DNA of 64,000 bases from Betaproteobacteria bacterium (GCA_016219425.1 JACRNB010000007.1:124001-188000); one strand, 5' to 3'; positions 36,776 to 46,291 are shown, numbered from the stretch's first letter. The notes: generated by a model from the letters alone, not told the origin. A program made the numbers and translations.

Positions 36776-37417
36776 ATGAAAATTCGACAACTCCACATTG
36801 CCTGCGCCCTGGCCAGTCTTGCCGCCCCCCCCGCCTTCGCCGCGGACCCCGCCCCCGCCATGCCCAAGAGCGCGCAGGAATGGGTGGCGTACCTGTCCGA
36901 TTTCACGCGCAATGCCGAGATGCTGGCGGACCCCAAAAAGTTCGTCGCCGCACTGTCCCAGGTCTCTGAACCCTCCTTTCTGGTCACTGCGCTGGAATCG
37001 GTGATGGACCCGGCCCTGTATACCCGCTCCGCCGCCAGCGCCATGGACCCCAAGGCCTACGGCAACTACGCGCGCCTGATGGACCCCGCCGTCATGGCGG
37101 CCTGGACCCAGGCCCTGCTGGACCCGCAGTTCTTCACCGCCGTGGTCTACACCATGACCGATCCCGGCAAGCTGATGCGCTGGGGCATGGTTCCCATGGA
37201 CCCCAAGGTCACCGCCGCCGCCCTCAACATGCTGAACCCCAACCAGTACGCCCGCTGGATGGCCGCGCCGACCGACCCGCGCGTACTGGGCATGGCCACC
37301 GCCCCGATCAACCCCGCCTGGTACGGCGCATGGGGCGGAGCAATGGCGAATCCGCAAAGCTACGCGCCCCTGTTCGGAAACTGGATGATGCCGACGCAAG
37401 TCATGCCGATGCGCTGA
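36776..37417 (+). CDS. secreted protein with repeated MDP motifs, unknown function
   Basis: A 213-residue protein with a signal peptide (MKIRQLHIACALASLAAPPA, cleavage near FAADPA). The mature part contains at least eight dipeptide-centred repeats of about 22-26 residues, each with (M/T/A/L/I)(D/N)P followed by an aromatic or hydrophobic residue (MDPALYTRS, MDPKAYGNY, MDPAVMAAW, TDPGKLMRW, LNPNQYARW, INPAWYGAW). No family named. Periplasmic. AGGAG before the ATG. Confidence 0.7.
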   Translation: MKIRQLHIACALASLAAPPAFAADPAPAMPKSAQEWVAYLSDFTRNAEMLADPKKFVAALSQVSEPSFLVTALESVMDPALYTRSAASAMDPKAYGNYARLMDPAVMAAWTQALLDPQFFTAVVYTMTDPGKLMRWGMVPMDPKVTAAALNMLNPNQYARWMAAPTDPRVLGMATAPINPAWYGAWGGAMANPQSYAPLFGNWMMPTQVMPMR

Positions 37418-37430
37418 ACGCGCCTCGCCG

Positions 37431-37469
37431 CCATGAAAAACGCCGGCTTCAGGCCGGCGTTTTTCATGG
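37431..37469. terminator. bidirectional terminator
   Basis: CCATGAAAAACGCCGGC and GCCGGCGTTTTTCATGG form a perfect 17-bp inverted repeat with a TTCAG loop, with A and T runs on both sides. It serves the plus-strand MDP-repeat gene and the minus-strand transglycosylase gene. Confidence 0.85.
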
Positions 37470-37478
37470 TTTCAACCC

Positions 37479-37546
37479 GTAGCGCCGGCATCCTTGTCGG
37501 CTCTTGTTGCGCCCCACACGGGAGCCGGCAAGGATGCCGGCGCTAC
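37479..37546. repeat. REP-A inverted repeat, copy 1
   Basis: GTAGCGCCGGCATCC on the left and GGATGCCGGCGCTAC on the right form a long hairpin. The same sequence recurs at 46.8 and 52.7 kb, always between genes. Confidence 0.85.
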
Positions 37547-37553
37547 CTCACCG

Positions 37554-38192
37554 TCAGGAACCCTTGCGTCCAAGCGACGCCTGACGCGGTGAAGAGGCGT
37601 CCGATGCGTACGTCCAGTGGCTGCGCCAGGCCGCCAACACCATGTTGGGGTACTCCGGCTTGCCCAGGCTGCCGTTGTAGCGGCCCAGCGCGCGGAACAG
37701 ATCGCCGCGCTCGATATCCACGTAATGACGCAGGATGGTCGCGCCGTAGCGGAGGTTGGTGCGCAGGTGGAACAGGTTGTGGTCCTGCGCGCCGATCAGC
37801 TTGGTCCAGAACGGCATCACCTGGGTGAAGCCGCGCGCGCCCACCACCGACACGGCGTACTTCTTGAACCCGCTCTCCACCTCGATCAGGCCCAGCATCA
37901 ACTCCGGGTCCAGCCCGGCGCGCGTGGCCTCGTAGTGCACGGTATTGAGGAAATCCTCGCGGAACTCGATGTCGGGGATGCGTTTGATCAGGCGCACGTT
38001 CATCTCCGCCAGCCACGCCTTCACCTGGGGGGTTTCGGCAAAGGCGGCGCGCTCCACGGCGGAGTCGGACACCGCCTTGGAAAGCTGCGACTTCACACTG
38101 GCCGAAAGCGGCTCGTAGATCTGACCGCCGGCCAGGGCCGAACCGGCCATCCACAGCCCCGCGACCAGACCCGCAATATCCCTCAGCGACAT
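37554..38192 (-). CDS. lytic transglycosylase (SLT family)
   Basis: A 212-residue exported protein with signal peptide ([20 protein letters not shown]). The SLT domain has the catalytic glutamate in [18 protein letters not shown], then [32 protein letters not shown] and [10 protein letters not shown]. It cleaves peptidoglycan glycosidic bonds to give anhydromuropeptides. The start overlaps the end of proS by ten bases, so the two genes are co-transcribed. The C-terminus ([13 protein letters not shown]) is short and basic. Confidence 0.9.
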   Translation of the reverse strand: MSLRDIAGLVAGLWMAGSALAGGQIYEPLSASVKSQLSKAVSDSAVERAAFAETPQVKAWLAEMNVRLIKRIPDIEFREDFLNTVHYEATRAGLDPELMLGLIEVESGFKKYAVSVVGARGFTQVMPFWTKLIGAQDHNLFHLRTNLRYGATILRHYVDIERGDLFRALGRYNGSLGKPEYPNMVLAAWRSHWTYASDASSPRQASLGRKGS

Positions 38193-39904
38193 GCCTTGAT
38201 CTTCTCCACGATGACCTGCGCCGCCTCCGCCTGAGCGATGCGCGTGGCGGCGGCGTCGGTGCGCCCCTGGTATTCCAGGGCGCCTTCCTTGAGGCCGCGC
38301 TCGCTCACCACCACCCGATGCGGCACGCCCATCAGTTCCATGTCCGCAAACATCACGCCGGGGCGCTCGTCGCGGTCATCCAGCACCACGTCGATGCCGG
38401 CGGCCAGCATCTGCTGATACAGCGCCTCGGCGGCCTCGCGCACGGCCTCGCTCCTTTTCAGACCCAGGGGCGTGATGGCGAGTTCAAACGGGGCGATGGA
38501 CTGCGGAAAGACGATGCCGCGCTCGTCATTGCCCTGCTCGATGGCCGCGCCGACGATGCGCGATACGCCGATGCCGTAACAGCCCATGATGGCCGCCTGG
38601 GACTTGCCATTTTCATCCAGGTACCTGGCTTCGAGGGCTTCGGAATACTTGGTCCCCAGCTTGAAGATGTGGCCCACCTCGATGCCGCGGCAGAGGTCCA
38701 GCGCGCCCTGGCCGTCCGGGCTGGGATCGCCCGCCACCACATTGCGCAGGTCCGCGATCAGGTCGGGTTCCGGCAGGTCGCGCCCCCAGTTGACCCCGGC
38801 GGTGTGGAACTTGGGCTTGTTGGCGCCGCAGACGAAGTCGCTCATGGCGGCGACGGTGCGGTCGGCGATGACGCGCATCTGCGCGCGGTCGATGCCGACG
38901 GGGCCAAGGAAACCAGGCGGGCAGTTGAACGCGGCGCGAATCTCCTCCTCGCTGGCGAAGCGGAAGTCCGCCAGCCCTTCCACCTTGCTCGCCTTGACCT
39001 CGTTCAGGCTGTGATCGCCGCGGACCAACAGCACATGCAGCGCGCCGTCGGCCATCACGGCGATGAGCTTCACCGTCCGTTGCAGCGGCATGCCCAGCAA
39101 GGCGGCCACATCCTCGCAGGTGGTCTGCCTGGGCGTATCCACATCGCGCATGGCTTCCGTGGCGGCGGCGCGGGGCGCGCTCGGCGGCAGCCCCTCGGCC
39201 ATCTCCACGTTGGCGGCGTAGTCCGAGCCGGGGCAGAAGGCGATGCCATCCTCACCGGAATCCGCCAGGACATGAAACTCGTGCGAGCCGGAACCGCCAA
39301 TCGCCCCGGTATCCGCCGCCACGGCCCGGAACTTCAGCCCCAGGCGCGTGAAGATGCGGCTGTAGGCGTCGTACATGACGCGGTAGGTGTCATCCAGGCT
39401 GGCCTCGGAGGCGTGGAAGGAATAGGCGTCCTTCATCAGGAATTCGCGCGCGCGCATGACCCCGAAGCGGGGGCGGATCTCGTCGCGGAACTTGGTCTGG
39501 ACCTGATAGAAGTTCACCGGCAACTGGCGGTAGGAACGGATCTCCTTGCGCGCCAGGTCGGTGATGACCTCCTCGTGGGTGGGGCCGAAACAGAAGTCGC
39601 GCTCGTGGCGGTCCTTGATCTTCAGCATCTGCGGCCCGAACACCGCCCAGCGCCCCGATTCCTGCCACAACTCGGCGGGCTGCACCGCCGGCATCAGCAG
39701 CTCGATCCCCCCGGCGCGGTTCATCTCCTCGCGCACGATGGCCTCCACCTTGCGCAGGACGCGCAGGCCCAAGGGCATCCAGGTGTACAGGCCAGAGCCC
39801 AGGCGCTTGATCAGACCGGCGCGCAACATCAGCTTGTGGCTGACCAGTTCCGCTTCGGAGGGGGCTTCTTTGGAGGTGGAAAGGAAGAATCGAGAAATCC
39901 GCAT
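38183..39904 (-). CDS. proS: prolyl-tRNA synthetase
   Basis: A 573-residue bacterial-type class II synthetase starting [20 protein letters not shown] (upstream in-frame codons lack a site). Class II motif 1 includes [18 protein letters not shown]. Motif 2 lies in [20 protein letters not shown] and motif 3 in [14 protein letters not shown]. The editing insertion (about 220-400, INS domain) is present with [20 protein letters not shown]. It charges tRNA(Pro). Length is normal. Confidence 0.97.
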   Translation of the reverse strand: MRISRFFLSTSKEAPSEAELVSHKLMLRAGLIKRLGSGLYTWMPLGLRVLRKVEAIVREEMNRAGGIELLMPAVQPAELWQESGRWAVFGPQMLKIKDRHERDFCFGPTHEEVITDLARKEIRSYRQLPVNFYQVQTKFRDEIRPRFGVMRAREFLMKDAYSFHASEASLDDTYRVMYDAYSRIFTRLGLKFRAVAADTGAIGGSGSHEFHVLADSGEDGIAFCPGSDYAANVEMAEGLPPSAPRAAATEAMRDVDTPRQTTCEDVAALLGMPLQRTVKLIAVMADGALHVLLVRGDHSLNEVKASKVEGLADFRFASEEEIRAAFNCPPGFLGPVGIDRAQMRVIADRTVAAMSDFVCGANKPKFHTAGVNWGRDLPEPDLIADLRNVVAGDPSPDGQGALDLCRGIEVGHIFKLGTKYSEALEARYLDENGKSQAAIMGCYGIGVSRIVGAAIEQGNDERGIVFPQSIAPFELAITPLGLKRSEAVREAAEALYQQMLAAGIDVVLDDRDERPGVMFADMELMGVPHRVVVSERGLKEGALEYQGRTDAAATRIAQAEAAQVIVEKIKACR

Positions 39905-39941
39905 GGCTCGCCAAGTGTTTGAAAAGGGGGCGGATTTTAGG

Positions 39942-40379
39942 CTACTTGATGTGCGAGAGCTCCTTGTTGAGCATCTCGATGTTCTTTTCATGCAGGTGCA
40001 CGGACTCGGTCAGGCGGGTGAAATCCGCCCCGGGCTGGCGCGATCCGTGGGCGTAGGCGGTCTTGGCGGCGGTCAGGTTGCGCTGCTCGCTCGCCAGCTC
40101 CTCCAGCAGCAACTGCCGGCGCATGTCATCGCGCTTGCGCTGGGTGCCGGTATCGACCTTGGGGAACGAGGCGGGGCTGGCGGCGGCGGAGGCCTTGATC
40201 TTCTTGCCGCCGGACGTGGTCGCCGCCGCGCCCTTCGCGTCGGGAATCACCACCGCCGGTTTGGCGCCGGGACGCGGGATGTTGGTGTAGGTCACGTTGC
40301 CGCGTTCATCCACGAACTTGTAGATCTCGGCATGCACGGTCGGAGAAAGGCCCAGCAGAAGCGCGAAGAGAAGACGCAT
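39942..40379 (-). CDS. DUF4124-domain exported protein
   Basis: 145 residues with signal peptide [20 protein letters not shown] and the DUF4124 pattern [20 protein letters not shown], a small beta domain. The rest has a lysine/alanine linker and a coiled-coil C-terminus ([35 protein letters not shown]). Role unknown. It is common in beta- and gammaproteobacteria near house-keeping genes. Confidence 0.8.
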   Translation of the reverse strand: MRLLFALLLGLSPTVHAEIYKFVDERGNVTYTNIPRPGAKPAVVIPDAKGAAATTSGGKKIKASAAASPASFPKVDTGTQRKRDDMRRQLLLEELASEQRNLTAAKTAYAHGSRQPGADFTRLTESVHLHEKNIEMLNKELSHIK

Positions 40380-40519
40380 GGCCTTGGCAGACGTTTGAAC
40401 CCGGCGGAGTGTAGGCAAGACACCGCACAGCGGCAACCGAGAGGCAAGCGCAGGCATCCCGTACACTGGTGCGGCTGCATCTGGCCATATAAGCAACCGC
40501 TGATATACATTCCACCCCC

Positions 40520-40918
40520 ATGACCCTACCCATCTCCCACTACGAACGCATCGGCGGCGAGGCCAAGATCCGCGCCCTGGTGGATCATTTTTACGACCAT
40601 ATGGACGCCCTGCCGGAGGCCTGGGACATCCGCAAGCTGCATGCGGAAGACCTGGGCGGCTCGCGCCGGAAGCTGTTCGATTTCCTGTCCGGCTGGATGG
40701 GCGGCCCCCAGCTCTATGTGGAAAAGCACGGCCAACCCCTGCTGCGCCAACGTCACCTGCCCTTCCCCATCAGCGACCAGGCGCGCGACCAGTGGATGCA
40801 CTGCATGCAGCTCGCCCTGGACGAGGTGGTGGAAGACCCCCGTCTGCGCCAGGAACTGCTGACCGCCTTCCAGAAGGTGGCGGACCACATGCGTAACCAA
40901 CACCCCCCTGTTCCCTGA
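40520..40918 (+). CDS. group II truncated haemoglobin
   Basis: 132 residues: YERIGGEAKIRALVDHFYDH, FDFLSGWMGGPQLYVEKHGQ, PLLRQRHLPFPISDQARDQW. The proximal histidine is in RQRHLPFPI and the group II tryptophan in DQWMHCMQLALDE. The B10 Tyr and CD1 Tyr/Phe positions are plausible. It binds O2 or NO and may protect against nitrosative stress. Followed by a DUF302 gene in the same direction. Confidence 0.85.
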   Translation: MTLPISHYERIGGEAKIRALVDHFYDHMDALPEAWDIRKLHAEDLGGSRRKLFDFLSGWMGGPQLYVEKHGQPLLRQRHLPFPISDQARDQWMHCMQLALDEVVEDPRLRQELLTAFQKVADHMRNQHPPVP

Positions 40919-40937
40919 ACCCTGAAAGGAATTGCCC

Positions 40938-41327
40938 ATGTTCGCCTTCACCGTGGAAGTCGCCCTGCCCTTCGACCAGGCCATCGAAAAGTTCACCCAG
41001 TCCCTCGCCGCCGAAAAAATGGGCCTGGTGTCCGACATCAATGTCCAGGCCGTCATGAAGGCCAAGCTGGACCATGACATGCCCGCCTACCGCATCCTGG
41101 GCGCGTGCGCCCCCGGCCTGGCCAAACGGGTGATTGAATCCGACCCCAATGCCGGCGCCCTGCTGCCCTGCGGCGTGGCGGCCATGGCCCTGGATGCGGG
41201 CCGCACCCGCTTCGCCTTCCAGGATCCGGAGATCATGTCCGGCATCACCGACAACGCAGTGATGAAGGCCGTGGCGCTGGAAGCCAAGGCCATGCTCCTG
41301 CGGGTGAGGGACCGGCTCGCGGCGTAA
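40938..41327 (+). CDS. DUF302-family protein
   Basis: 129 residues starting MFAFTVEVALPFDQAIEKFT behind AAAGGA. The family core is LGLVSDINVQ-like (MGLVSDINVQAVMKAKLD), YRILGACAPGLAKRVIE and GALLPCGVAAMALDAGRTRF. DUF302 proteins are small soluble beta/alpha proteins of unknown function often near haem or sulfur genes. It is probably co-transcribed with the truncated haemoglobin. Confidence 0.85.
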   Translation: MFAFTVEVALPFDQAIEKFTQSLAAEKMGLVSDINVQAVMKAKLDHDMPAYRILGACAPGLAKRVIESDPNAGALLPCGVAAMALDAGRTRFAFQDPEIMSGITDNAVMKAVALEAKAMLLRVRDRLAA

Positions 41328-41366
41328 ACTCCCGCGCGCTTTTCCCCACCACAAAGGAGACTCACG

Positions 41367-41963
41367 ATGCTGCGCCCCCCCGTACTCGCCCTGCCGTCCT
41401 TCGCCCTGCTGCCCCTGGCCCTTCTGGTCGGCTGCTCCTCCCTGCCCAGCGCGGAAAAACAGGCCGCCATGGCCGACGAAGCGCGTAAAACCGCCGGCGG
41501 TCTGATTCAGACCCTGGGCGGCGAACTCAAGGCCGCCCTCACCGCCGGCGGCCCCGCCGAGGCGATCAGCGTGTGCAAGGCCAGGGCGCCCCAGATTGCC
41601 GCCGCCGCGGCGCAGAAGAGCGGTATGCAAATCAAGCGCGTGAGCCCCAGGAACCGCAATCCCAAGGCCGTACCGGACGCCTGGGAGAGCGAAGCCCTGG
41701 CCGCGTTGGAAAAGCGTCTGGCGGCAGGCGAGAAGCCGGAGACCCTGGATACCTACGCCGTGGTGGATACGCCGGACGGCAAGGCGTTCCGCTACGCCAA
41801 GGCCTTGGTGACCCAGCCCGTGTGCGTCACCTGCCACGGCCCCGCCGAGACCCTGGCCGAGGGCATCAAGGCCAAGCTCGCCGTCGAATACCCCAACGAC
41901 AAGGCCGTGGGCTATGTCCCCGGCATGATCCGCGGCGTGCTGTCCATGAAGAAACCGCTGTAA
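41367..41963 (+). CDS. Tll0287-like (DUF3365) haem-binding lipoprotein
   Basis: 198 residues with a lipobox LLVGCSS (Cys near residue 23) after a signal segment, then a DUF3365 domain with a single haem c motif CVTCHG near residue 153 and RVSPRNRNPKAVPDAW-type (RVSPRNRNPKAVPDAWESEA) pattern. Probably anchored to a membrane and redox active. AAGGAG before the ATG. Confidence 0.85.
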   Translation: MLRPPVLALPSFALLPLALLVGCSSLPSAEKQAAMADEARKTAGGLIQTLGGELKAALTAGGPAEAISVCKARAPQIAAAAAQKSGMQIKRVSPRNRNPKAVPDAWESEALAALEKRLAAGEKPETLDTYAVVDTPDGKAFRYAKALVTQPVCVTCHGPAETLAEGIKAKLAVEYPNDKAVGYVPGMIRGVLSMKKPL

Positions 41964-42028
41964 TCCGCCGCCGTCGCTCCGGCGCACGCCGGAATGACGG
42001 TCGTTCCACCCCCTCCCGCACAACGCCC

Positions 42029-42979
42029 ATGACCTCCCGCCTTCAGCATTTCCCCGTCGCCTGGTTCGCCATGATCATGGGGCTGGCCGGCCTTACCCTG
42101 GCCTGGCGCAAGGCGGAAGAGACCCTGACCCTGGGCGTCACGCTCAGCCCCTGGCTGCTGGGACTTACCAGCGTGCTGTTCGTGGCGGTCGCCGCCCTCT
42201 ACTCCGCCAAGGTCTTCAAATATCGGGCGGCGGCGGCGGGCGAATGGGCGCATCCGGTCAAGCTCAGCTTCGTACCCACGGCGAGCATCGCCCTCATCCT
42301 GCTTTCCATCGCCTGGCTGCCTTACTCCCAGCCCTACTCAAAATTGTTCTGGCTGGTCGGCGTCAGCCTGCACCTGATCCTGACCCTGCACGTCATCACC
42401 CAATGGATGCACCAGACCCGTTTCGAGATCGTCCACCTCAACCCGGCCTGGTTCATCCCCGTGGTGGGCAACATCCTGGTTCCCATCGCCGGCGTCGAGC
42501 ACGCCCCCGTGGAGGTCTCCTGGTTCTTTTTCAGCATCGGCATCGTGTTCTGGCCCGTGCTGCTCACCATGATCTTCTACCGCATCGTGTTCCACGGCAG
42601 CCTGCCGGAACGCCTGACGCCCACCCTGTTCATCCTCATCGCCCCGCCCGCCGTCGGCTTCCTGTCCTATGTACGGCTCACCGGCGAAGCGAATGCCTTC
42701 GCCCATGTCCTGTATCACGCCGCGTTGTTCTTCACCTTGCTGCTGCTGGCCCAGTTGCCGCGTTTCGCGCGCATCCCCTTCTTCCTTTCCTGGTGGGCGT
42801 ATTCCTTCCCGCTGGCCGCCATCACCATCGCCACCCTGGTCATGTTCCAGCACACCGGCGAGCCCTTGTTCCTGCGCCTGTCCGCCCTGCTCCTGGCCGT
42901 CGCCAGCGTGGTCATCGTCGGGCTGTTCCTGCGCACCGCACTGGCTGTGGCAAGGAAGGAGATTTGCGTTCAGGAGTGA
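42029..42979 (+). CDS. SLAC1/TehA-family anion channel or transporter
   Basis: 316 residues, about ten transmembrane helices, starting MTSRLQHFPVAWFAMIMGLA. The first helix with FPVAWFAM.MG and the region HLNPAWFIPVVGNILVPIAG are typical of the TDT/SLAC1 family. Members transport tellurite, dicarboxylate or small anions, and the substrate cannot be told here. It ends with a ten-base overlap with folA on the opposite strand. Confidence 0.85.
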   Translation: MTSRLQHFPVAWFAMIMGLAGLTLAWRKAEETLTLGVTLSPWLLGLTSVLFVAVAALYSAKVFKYRAAAAGEWAHPVKLSFVPTASIALILLSIAWLPYSQPYSKLFWLVGVSLHLILTLHVITQWMHQTRFEIVHLNPAWFIPVVGNILVPIAGVEHAPVEVSWFFFSIGIVFWPVLLTMIFYRIVFHGSLPERLTPTLFILIAPPAVGFLSYVRLTGEANAFAHVLYHAALFFTLLLLAQLPRFARIPFFLSWWAYSFPLAAITIATLVMFQHTGEPLFLRLSALLLAVASVVIVGLFLRTALAVARKEICVQE

Positions 42980-43488
42980 TGCGGGCCCGGACGGCGCTCA
43001 TAGGTGACGAAGTGGTAGCCCAGGCCCTCCGAAGTCACATGCACCTGGCGCACGGTCTCCTTCCAGGCGGAGCGGTCGAATTCGGGGAACCAGGCATCGC
43101 CTTCGTATTCCTCCTGGAGCTCGGTGAGATACAGCCGGTGCGCCAGAGGCAACACCTGGGCGTACATCTGCGCCCCCCCCACGAAGAACACCTCCTCATC
43201 CCCCTTGCAGACACGCAGGGCGGCGTTGATGGAGCCGGCGCTGAGGCAGCCTTCGATGCGGAAATGCCGGTCCCGCGTCACGATCACCGTGGTGCGACCC
43301 GGCAGGGGACGCCCAATGGACTCGTAGGTCTTGCGCCCCATGATGATGTGATGCCCCATGGTGAGCGCCTTGAAGTGGCGCAGATCCTCCGCCAGACGCC
43401 AGGGCAGGGTGTTGCGAACGCCAATGACGCGGTTCTTCGCCATGGCGGCGATGACATTGATGCGGGGCGTGGAAGCTGGGTCGGGCAC
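42970..43488 (-). CDS. folA: dihydrofolate reductase
   Basis: 172 residues starting at GTG 43488 with GAGGAG upstream. INVIAAMAKNRVIGVRNTLP, WRLAEDLRHFKALTMGH (WRLAEDL with the substrate acid), IIMGRKTYESIGRPLPGRT and VFFVGGAQMYAQVLPLAHRL are all present. It reduces dihydrofolate with NADPH. Chromosomal copy, normal length. Confidence 0.95.
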   Translation of the reverse strand: MPDPASTPRINVIAAMAKNRVIGVRNTLPWRLAEDLRHFKALTMGHHIIMGRKTYESIGRPLPGRTTVIVTRDRHFRIEGCLSAGSINAALRVCKGDEEVFFVGGAQMYAQVLPLAHRLYLTELQEEYEGDAWFPEFDRSAWKETVRQVHVTSEGLGYHFVTYERRPGPHHS

Positions 43489-43536
43489 GGTGCGCTCCTC
43501 CTGAATTTGGCGCGAGGATAACCCGCCCGTCCGTCT

Positions 43537-44439
43537 TCAGAACACCAGCTTGAGCCCGGCCACCACGCCCAGAATCAGGGTGACCGCGCCCACCAGACCG
43601 CGCAGGGTGGTCTCGGAAGTCTGCCGCACCGTATGCGTGGCCATGGGCACAGAGAGCAGGGCTCCCAGCGTCATCGGCAGGGCCAGCGCCCAGTAGATCG
43701 ACTGGCCCGCCGCCACATATCCCGCCACGCCGATGAGGCAGGTGAGAGATTCGGCCAGGGAAGTGATGGCCACCGCCTGCCTCGCGGGCAGGCCGGAGAC
43801 CACCTGGCCTGCCGTCACCAGAGGCCCGTATCCGCCACCCGACAGACCCTTGTTGAAGGCCGCCACCGCCCCCACCGCGACGATGCCGCCGGCGCGGTAC
43901 GGAATCTGGCGGCGACGGGTGGCCAGGATCACCACCCCCATGGCGAGAACGATGCCGCTGATGAGAACGCCCAGCCAGAAACGGGAAACGCTCAAGGCCA
44001 GCCAGACCGCCAGCAGCGCCCCCACCCCGCTCAAGGAACCCAGCAGCAAGACGGTGCGCCGGGCGCGCGGGTCATGCAGGAAATCCACATTGCCGTCGTG
44101 CTGGTGCAAGAGCCCGGCGGCAAGGCCGGTGACCAGTTCGGACAGCAACACCGCCGGCACGATCTGCAAGGGTGCAAACCCCGCCAGCAACAATAGCGGG
44201 GTCAGCGTAGTGCCATACCCCATGCCCATGCTGGAATCCACGTACTCGCAGGCCAGTGCGGCGAGGAACACGGCCAGCAGCACCATCACCGGCAATCCCA
44301 CCCAACCTCCCACCGCCACTTTCCAGGCCTCCACCGGGAACAGCAGCAGCACCACAACCCCGCTCACCAGGAACAGCCAAAGGCGGGTTCTCAGGCTGGT
44401 GTAGTGCGGCAGGGCGGAAACGAGGGAAGCGGCGGTCAT
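43537..44439 (-). CDS. TSUP-family (TauE/SafE) sulfite exporter-like membrane protein
   Basis: 300 residues starting MTAASLVSALPHYTSLRTRL, with eight or nine hydrophobic segments and the family motifs EYVDSSMGMGYGTTLTPLLL and NKGLSGGGYGPLVTAGQVVS. TSUP proteins export sulfite, sulfonates or other small anions. Divergent from a sigma-54 activator gene, with a sigma-54-type promoter in between, so its expression is probably controlled by that neighbour. Confidence 0.85.
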   Translation of the reverse strand: MTAASLVSALPHYTSLRTRLWLFLVSGVVVLLLFPVEAWKVAVGGWVGLPVMVLLAVFLAALACEYVDSSMGMGYGTTLTPLLLLAGFAPLQIVPAVLLSELVTGLAAGLLHQHDGNVDFLHDPRARRTVLLLGSLSGVGALLAVWLALSVSRFWLGVLISGIVLAMGVVILATRRRQIPYRAGGIVAVGAVAAFNKGLSGGGYGPLVTAGQVVSGLPARQAVAITSLAESLTCLIGVAGYVAAGQSIYWALALPMTLGALLSVPMATHTVRQTSETTLRGLVGAVTLILGVVAGLKLVF

Positions 44440-44473
44440 GATCCGAACTCCGGGAGGTAGGCGTCCTGGCTCC

Positions 44474-44489
44474 CGCATACCGCATGCCA
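44474..44489 (-). promoter_or_regulatory. probable sigma-54 promoter of the TSUP gene
   Basis: Minus strand TGGCATGCGGTATGCG: GG and GC are ten bases apart as in -24/-12 promoters (consensus TGGCAC-N5-TTGC). It ends 35 bases before the ATG at 44439. Confidence 0.55.
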
Positions 44490-44595
44490 TCTCTCCACAT
44501 TGCCTGGAACCCCCGTTTTCTCGGCCAAGAGCCGCTATGCAGCGCCCACGCCCGCACCTATCCTGCTAAATGAAACGGATAAACAAGGAAATGCC

Positions 44596-46089
44596 ATGGC
44601 ATACCGTGATATTTCACAGAATTACACCGAGATCGAGGCCGCTGCCTGGAGGATCGCGGCGGAATCCCAGGATCTGAACGGTTTTTTTGAGCGGCTCGCC
44701 CCCCTGCTGCCGGAGGCCGCGCATCTGGCGCTGCTCATCCAGGGGACGCCGGAAGAAACCCTGACCCTCCTGCTGCTCCATCAAGGCCGCAGCCACGCCG
44801 GCACGCTCCCCCTGACGCCCGCCCTGCGCGGCGACTGCCAGAATGTGCAGAGCGGCAGCGGCTGGAGCGCCGCCCCCGCCCCAAGCATTGCCGCCCTGCT
44901 GCCGCCGGGCTGGCCCCCTGCCCTTTCCTGTACGGCGCTGAAGGATGGGGAGACGGGCGCGGGTCTGATGCTGACGGACTCCGTCGTCCTGGCCGAAGCC
45001 CTGCGCCAACCTGTGCAGACCGTCCTGGCGCAGGAGCGTCGCCGCCGCACCCTGACCCTGGAATTCGAGGCCGCCCAGGCGGAGCGCCGCGCCCTCATGC
45101 AGCGCCTCAAGCGCCCGGACGAGAGCCAGCCCATCGTCGGCGCCCAGACCGGCCTGGCGGAGGTGATGGACGCCGTGCGCCAGGTGGCCGCCACCGACAC
45201 CCCCATCCTGATCCTGGGGGAGACCGGCGCCGGCAAGGAAGTGGTGGCGCGCGCCCTCCACACCCGTTCTCACCGGGCCGGCGGCCCCTTCCTGCGCGTC
45301 AACTGCGGCGCCATCCCGCCGGAGCTGATCGACTCGGAACTGTTTGGGCACGAGCGCGGCAGCTTCACCGGCGCGGTGGGGGTGCACAAGGGATGGTTTG
45401 AACGGGCCGACGGCGGCACCCTGTTTCTGGATGAGGTGGGGGAACTGCCCGCCGCCGCCCAGGTGCGCCTGTTGCGGGTGTTGCAGGACGGCAGCTTCCA
45501 GCGCGTGGGCGGCGAACGCACCCTCAATGTGGACGTGCGCCTGGTGGCGGCCACCAACCGGGATCTACGCGCCGCAGCGCGGGCGGGGACGTTCCGCGAA
45601 GACCTCTGGTTCCGCATTGCCGTCTTCCCCATCCCCCTGCCGCCCCTGCGGGAGCGCCAGCAAGACCTCCCCGCCCTGGCCGCGCATTTCGCCCTGCGCG
45701 CCGCCGAGCGTCTGGGCCTGCCGCCGCGCATGCCGGACGCCGATGATCTGGCCCGCCTCACCGCCTACCCCTGGCCCGGCAACGTGCGCGAACTGGCCTC
45801 GGTGATCGAGCGCGCAGCAATTCTGGGAGACGGACGCCGCCTGGAAATCGCCCGCGCCCTGGGCGCGGCCCCGGTCGCATCCGTCGGCAAGCCTGTCGAT
45901 GCCGCAGACGAGTCCGTCTTTCCCAGCCTGGACCGCGCCATGCAGCGCCACATCGAGGCGGCCCTGGCCCGCTGCCACGGTCGTATCGAAGGCCCTTTCG
46001 GCGCCGCGCAGTTGCTGGAGATCAACCCCCACACCCTGCGTTCGCGCATGCGCAAGCTGGGGGTGGCGTGGCGTATGTATCGGGAGTGA
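44596..46089 (+). CDS. sigma-54-dependent transcriptional activator (AAA+ / Fis HTH)
   Basis: 497 residues starting MAYRDISQNYTEIEAAAWRI. The N-terminal 180 residues resemble a GAF-type sensor (NorR-like arrangement, no receiver domain). The AAA+ domain has Walker A ILGETGAGKEVVARALH, the sigma-54-contact loop as GSFTGAVGVH (in place of GAFTGA), Walker B TLFLDEVGELPAAAQ and the R finger FREDLWFRIAVFPIPLPPLR. The C-terminal Fis-type HTH is LLEINPHTLRSRMRKLGV. It likely activates the divergent TSUP gene. The inducer is unknown. Confidence 0.9.
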   Translation: MAYRDISQNYTEIEAAAWRIAAESQDLNGFFERLAPLLPEAAHLALLIQGTPEETLTLLLLHQGRSHAGTLPLTPALRGDCQNVQSGSGWSAAPAPSIAALLPPGWPPALSCTALKDGETGAGLMLTDSVVLAEALRQPVQTVLAQERRRRTLTLEFEAAQAERRALMQRLKRPDESQPIVGAQTGLAEVMDAVRQVAATDTPILILGETGAGKEVVARALHTRSHRAGGPFLRVNCGAIPPELIDSELFGHERGSFTGAVGVHKGWFERADGGTLFLDEVGELPAAAQVRLLRVLQDGSFQRVGGERTLNVDVRLVAATNRDLRAAARAGTFREDLWFRIAVFPIPLPPLRERQQDLPALAAHFALRAAERLGLPPRMPDADDLARLTAYPWPGNVRELASVIERAAILGDGRRLEIARALGAAPVASVGKPVDAADESVFPSLDRAMQRHIEAALARCHGRIEGPFGAAQLLEINPHTLRSRMRKLGVAWRMYRE

Positions 46090-46093
46090 GGGC

Positions 46094-46119
46094 ATAAAAA
46101 AACCACCCGGGTGGGTGGC
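46094..46119 (-). terminator. terminator after the 42-aa membrane protein gene
   Basis: Minus strand CCACCC, ACCC-type loop, GGGTGG followed by seven T. On the plus strand it lies right after the activator stop without a T run, so it mainly serves the minus gene. Confidence 0.75.
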
Positions 46120-46162
46120 TCATGAGCCGGGATGGCGCCCCGGCTAGCTCTCCTCAGAGCGC

Positions 46163-46291
46163 TCAGTTGTCGTCTTTAGGCAGAGATTTCTTGTACATCC
46201 AGTACGACCAACCCGCCACCACGACTATGGCGCCGACAACCGTGATGATGGAGAGGATGCCAATCGACGATCCGAACAGTACCTTGAGCAT
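46163..46291 (-). CDS. 42-aa single-span membrane protein
   Basis: MLKVLFGSSIGILSIITVVG AIVV.. with one long hydrophobic segment and a polar C-terminus (SYWMYKKSLPKDDN), behind AGGAGA. It resembles short DUF3149-like proteins in layout. Role unknown. A longer in-frame frame upstream overlaps the arsC-like gene and is not credible. Confidence 0.65.
   Translation of the reverse strand: MLKVLFGSSIGILSIITVVGAIVVVAGWSYWMYKKSLPKDDN

Noticed and set aside
38318-39922. 534-codon open frame on the plus strand
   Set aside because: Antisense to proS, no recognisable motif, low-complexity composition.
40770-42023. 417-codon open frame on the minus strand
   Set aside because: Covers three plus-strand genes with clear families. 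Glycine/histidine-rich shadow.
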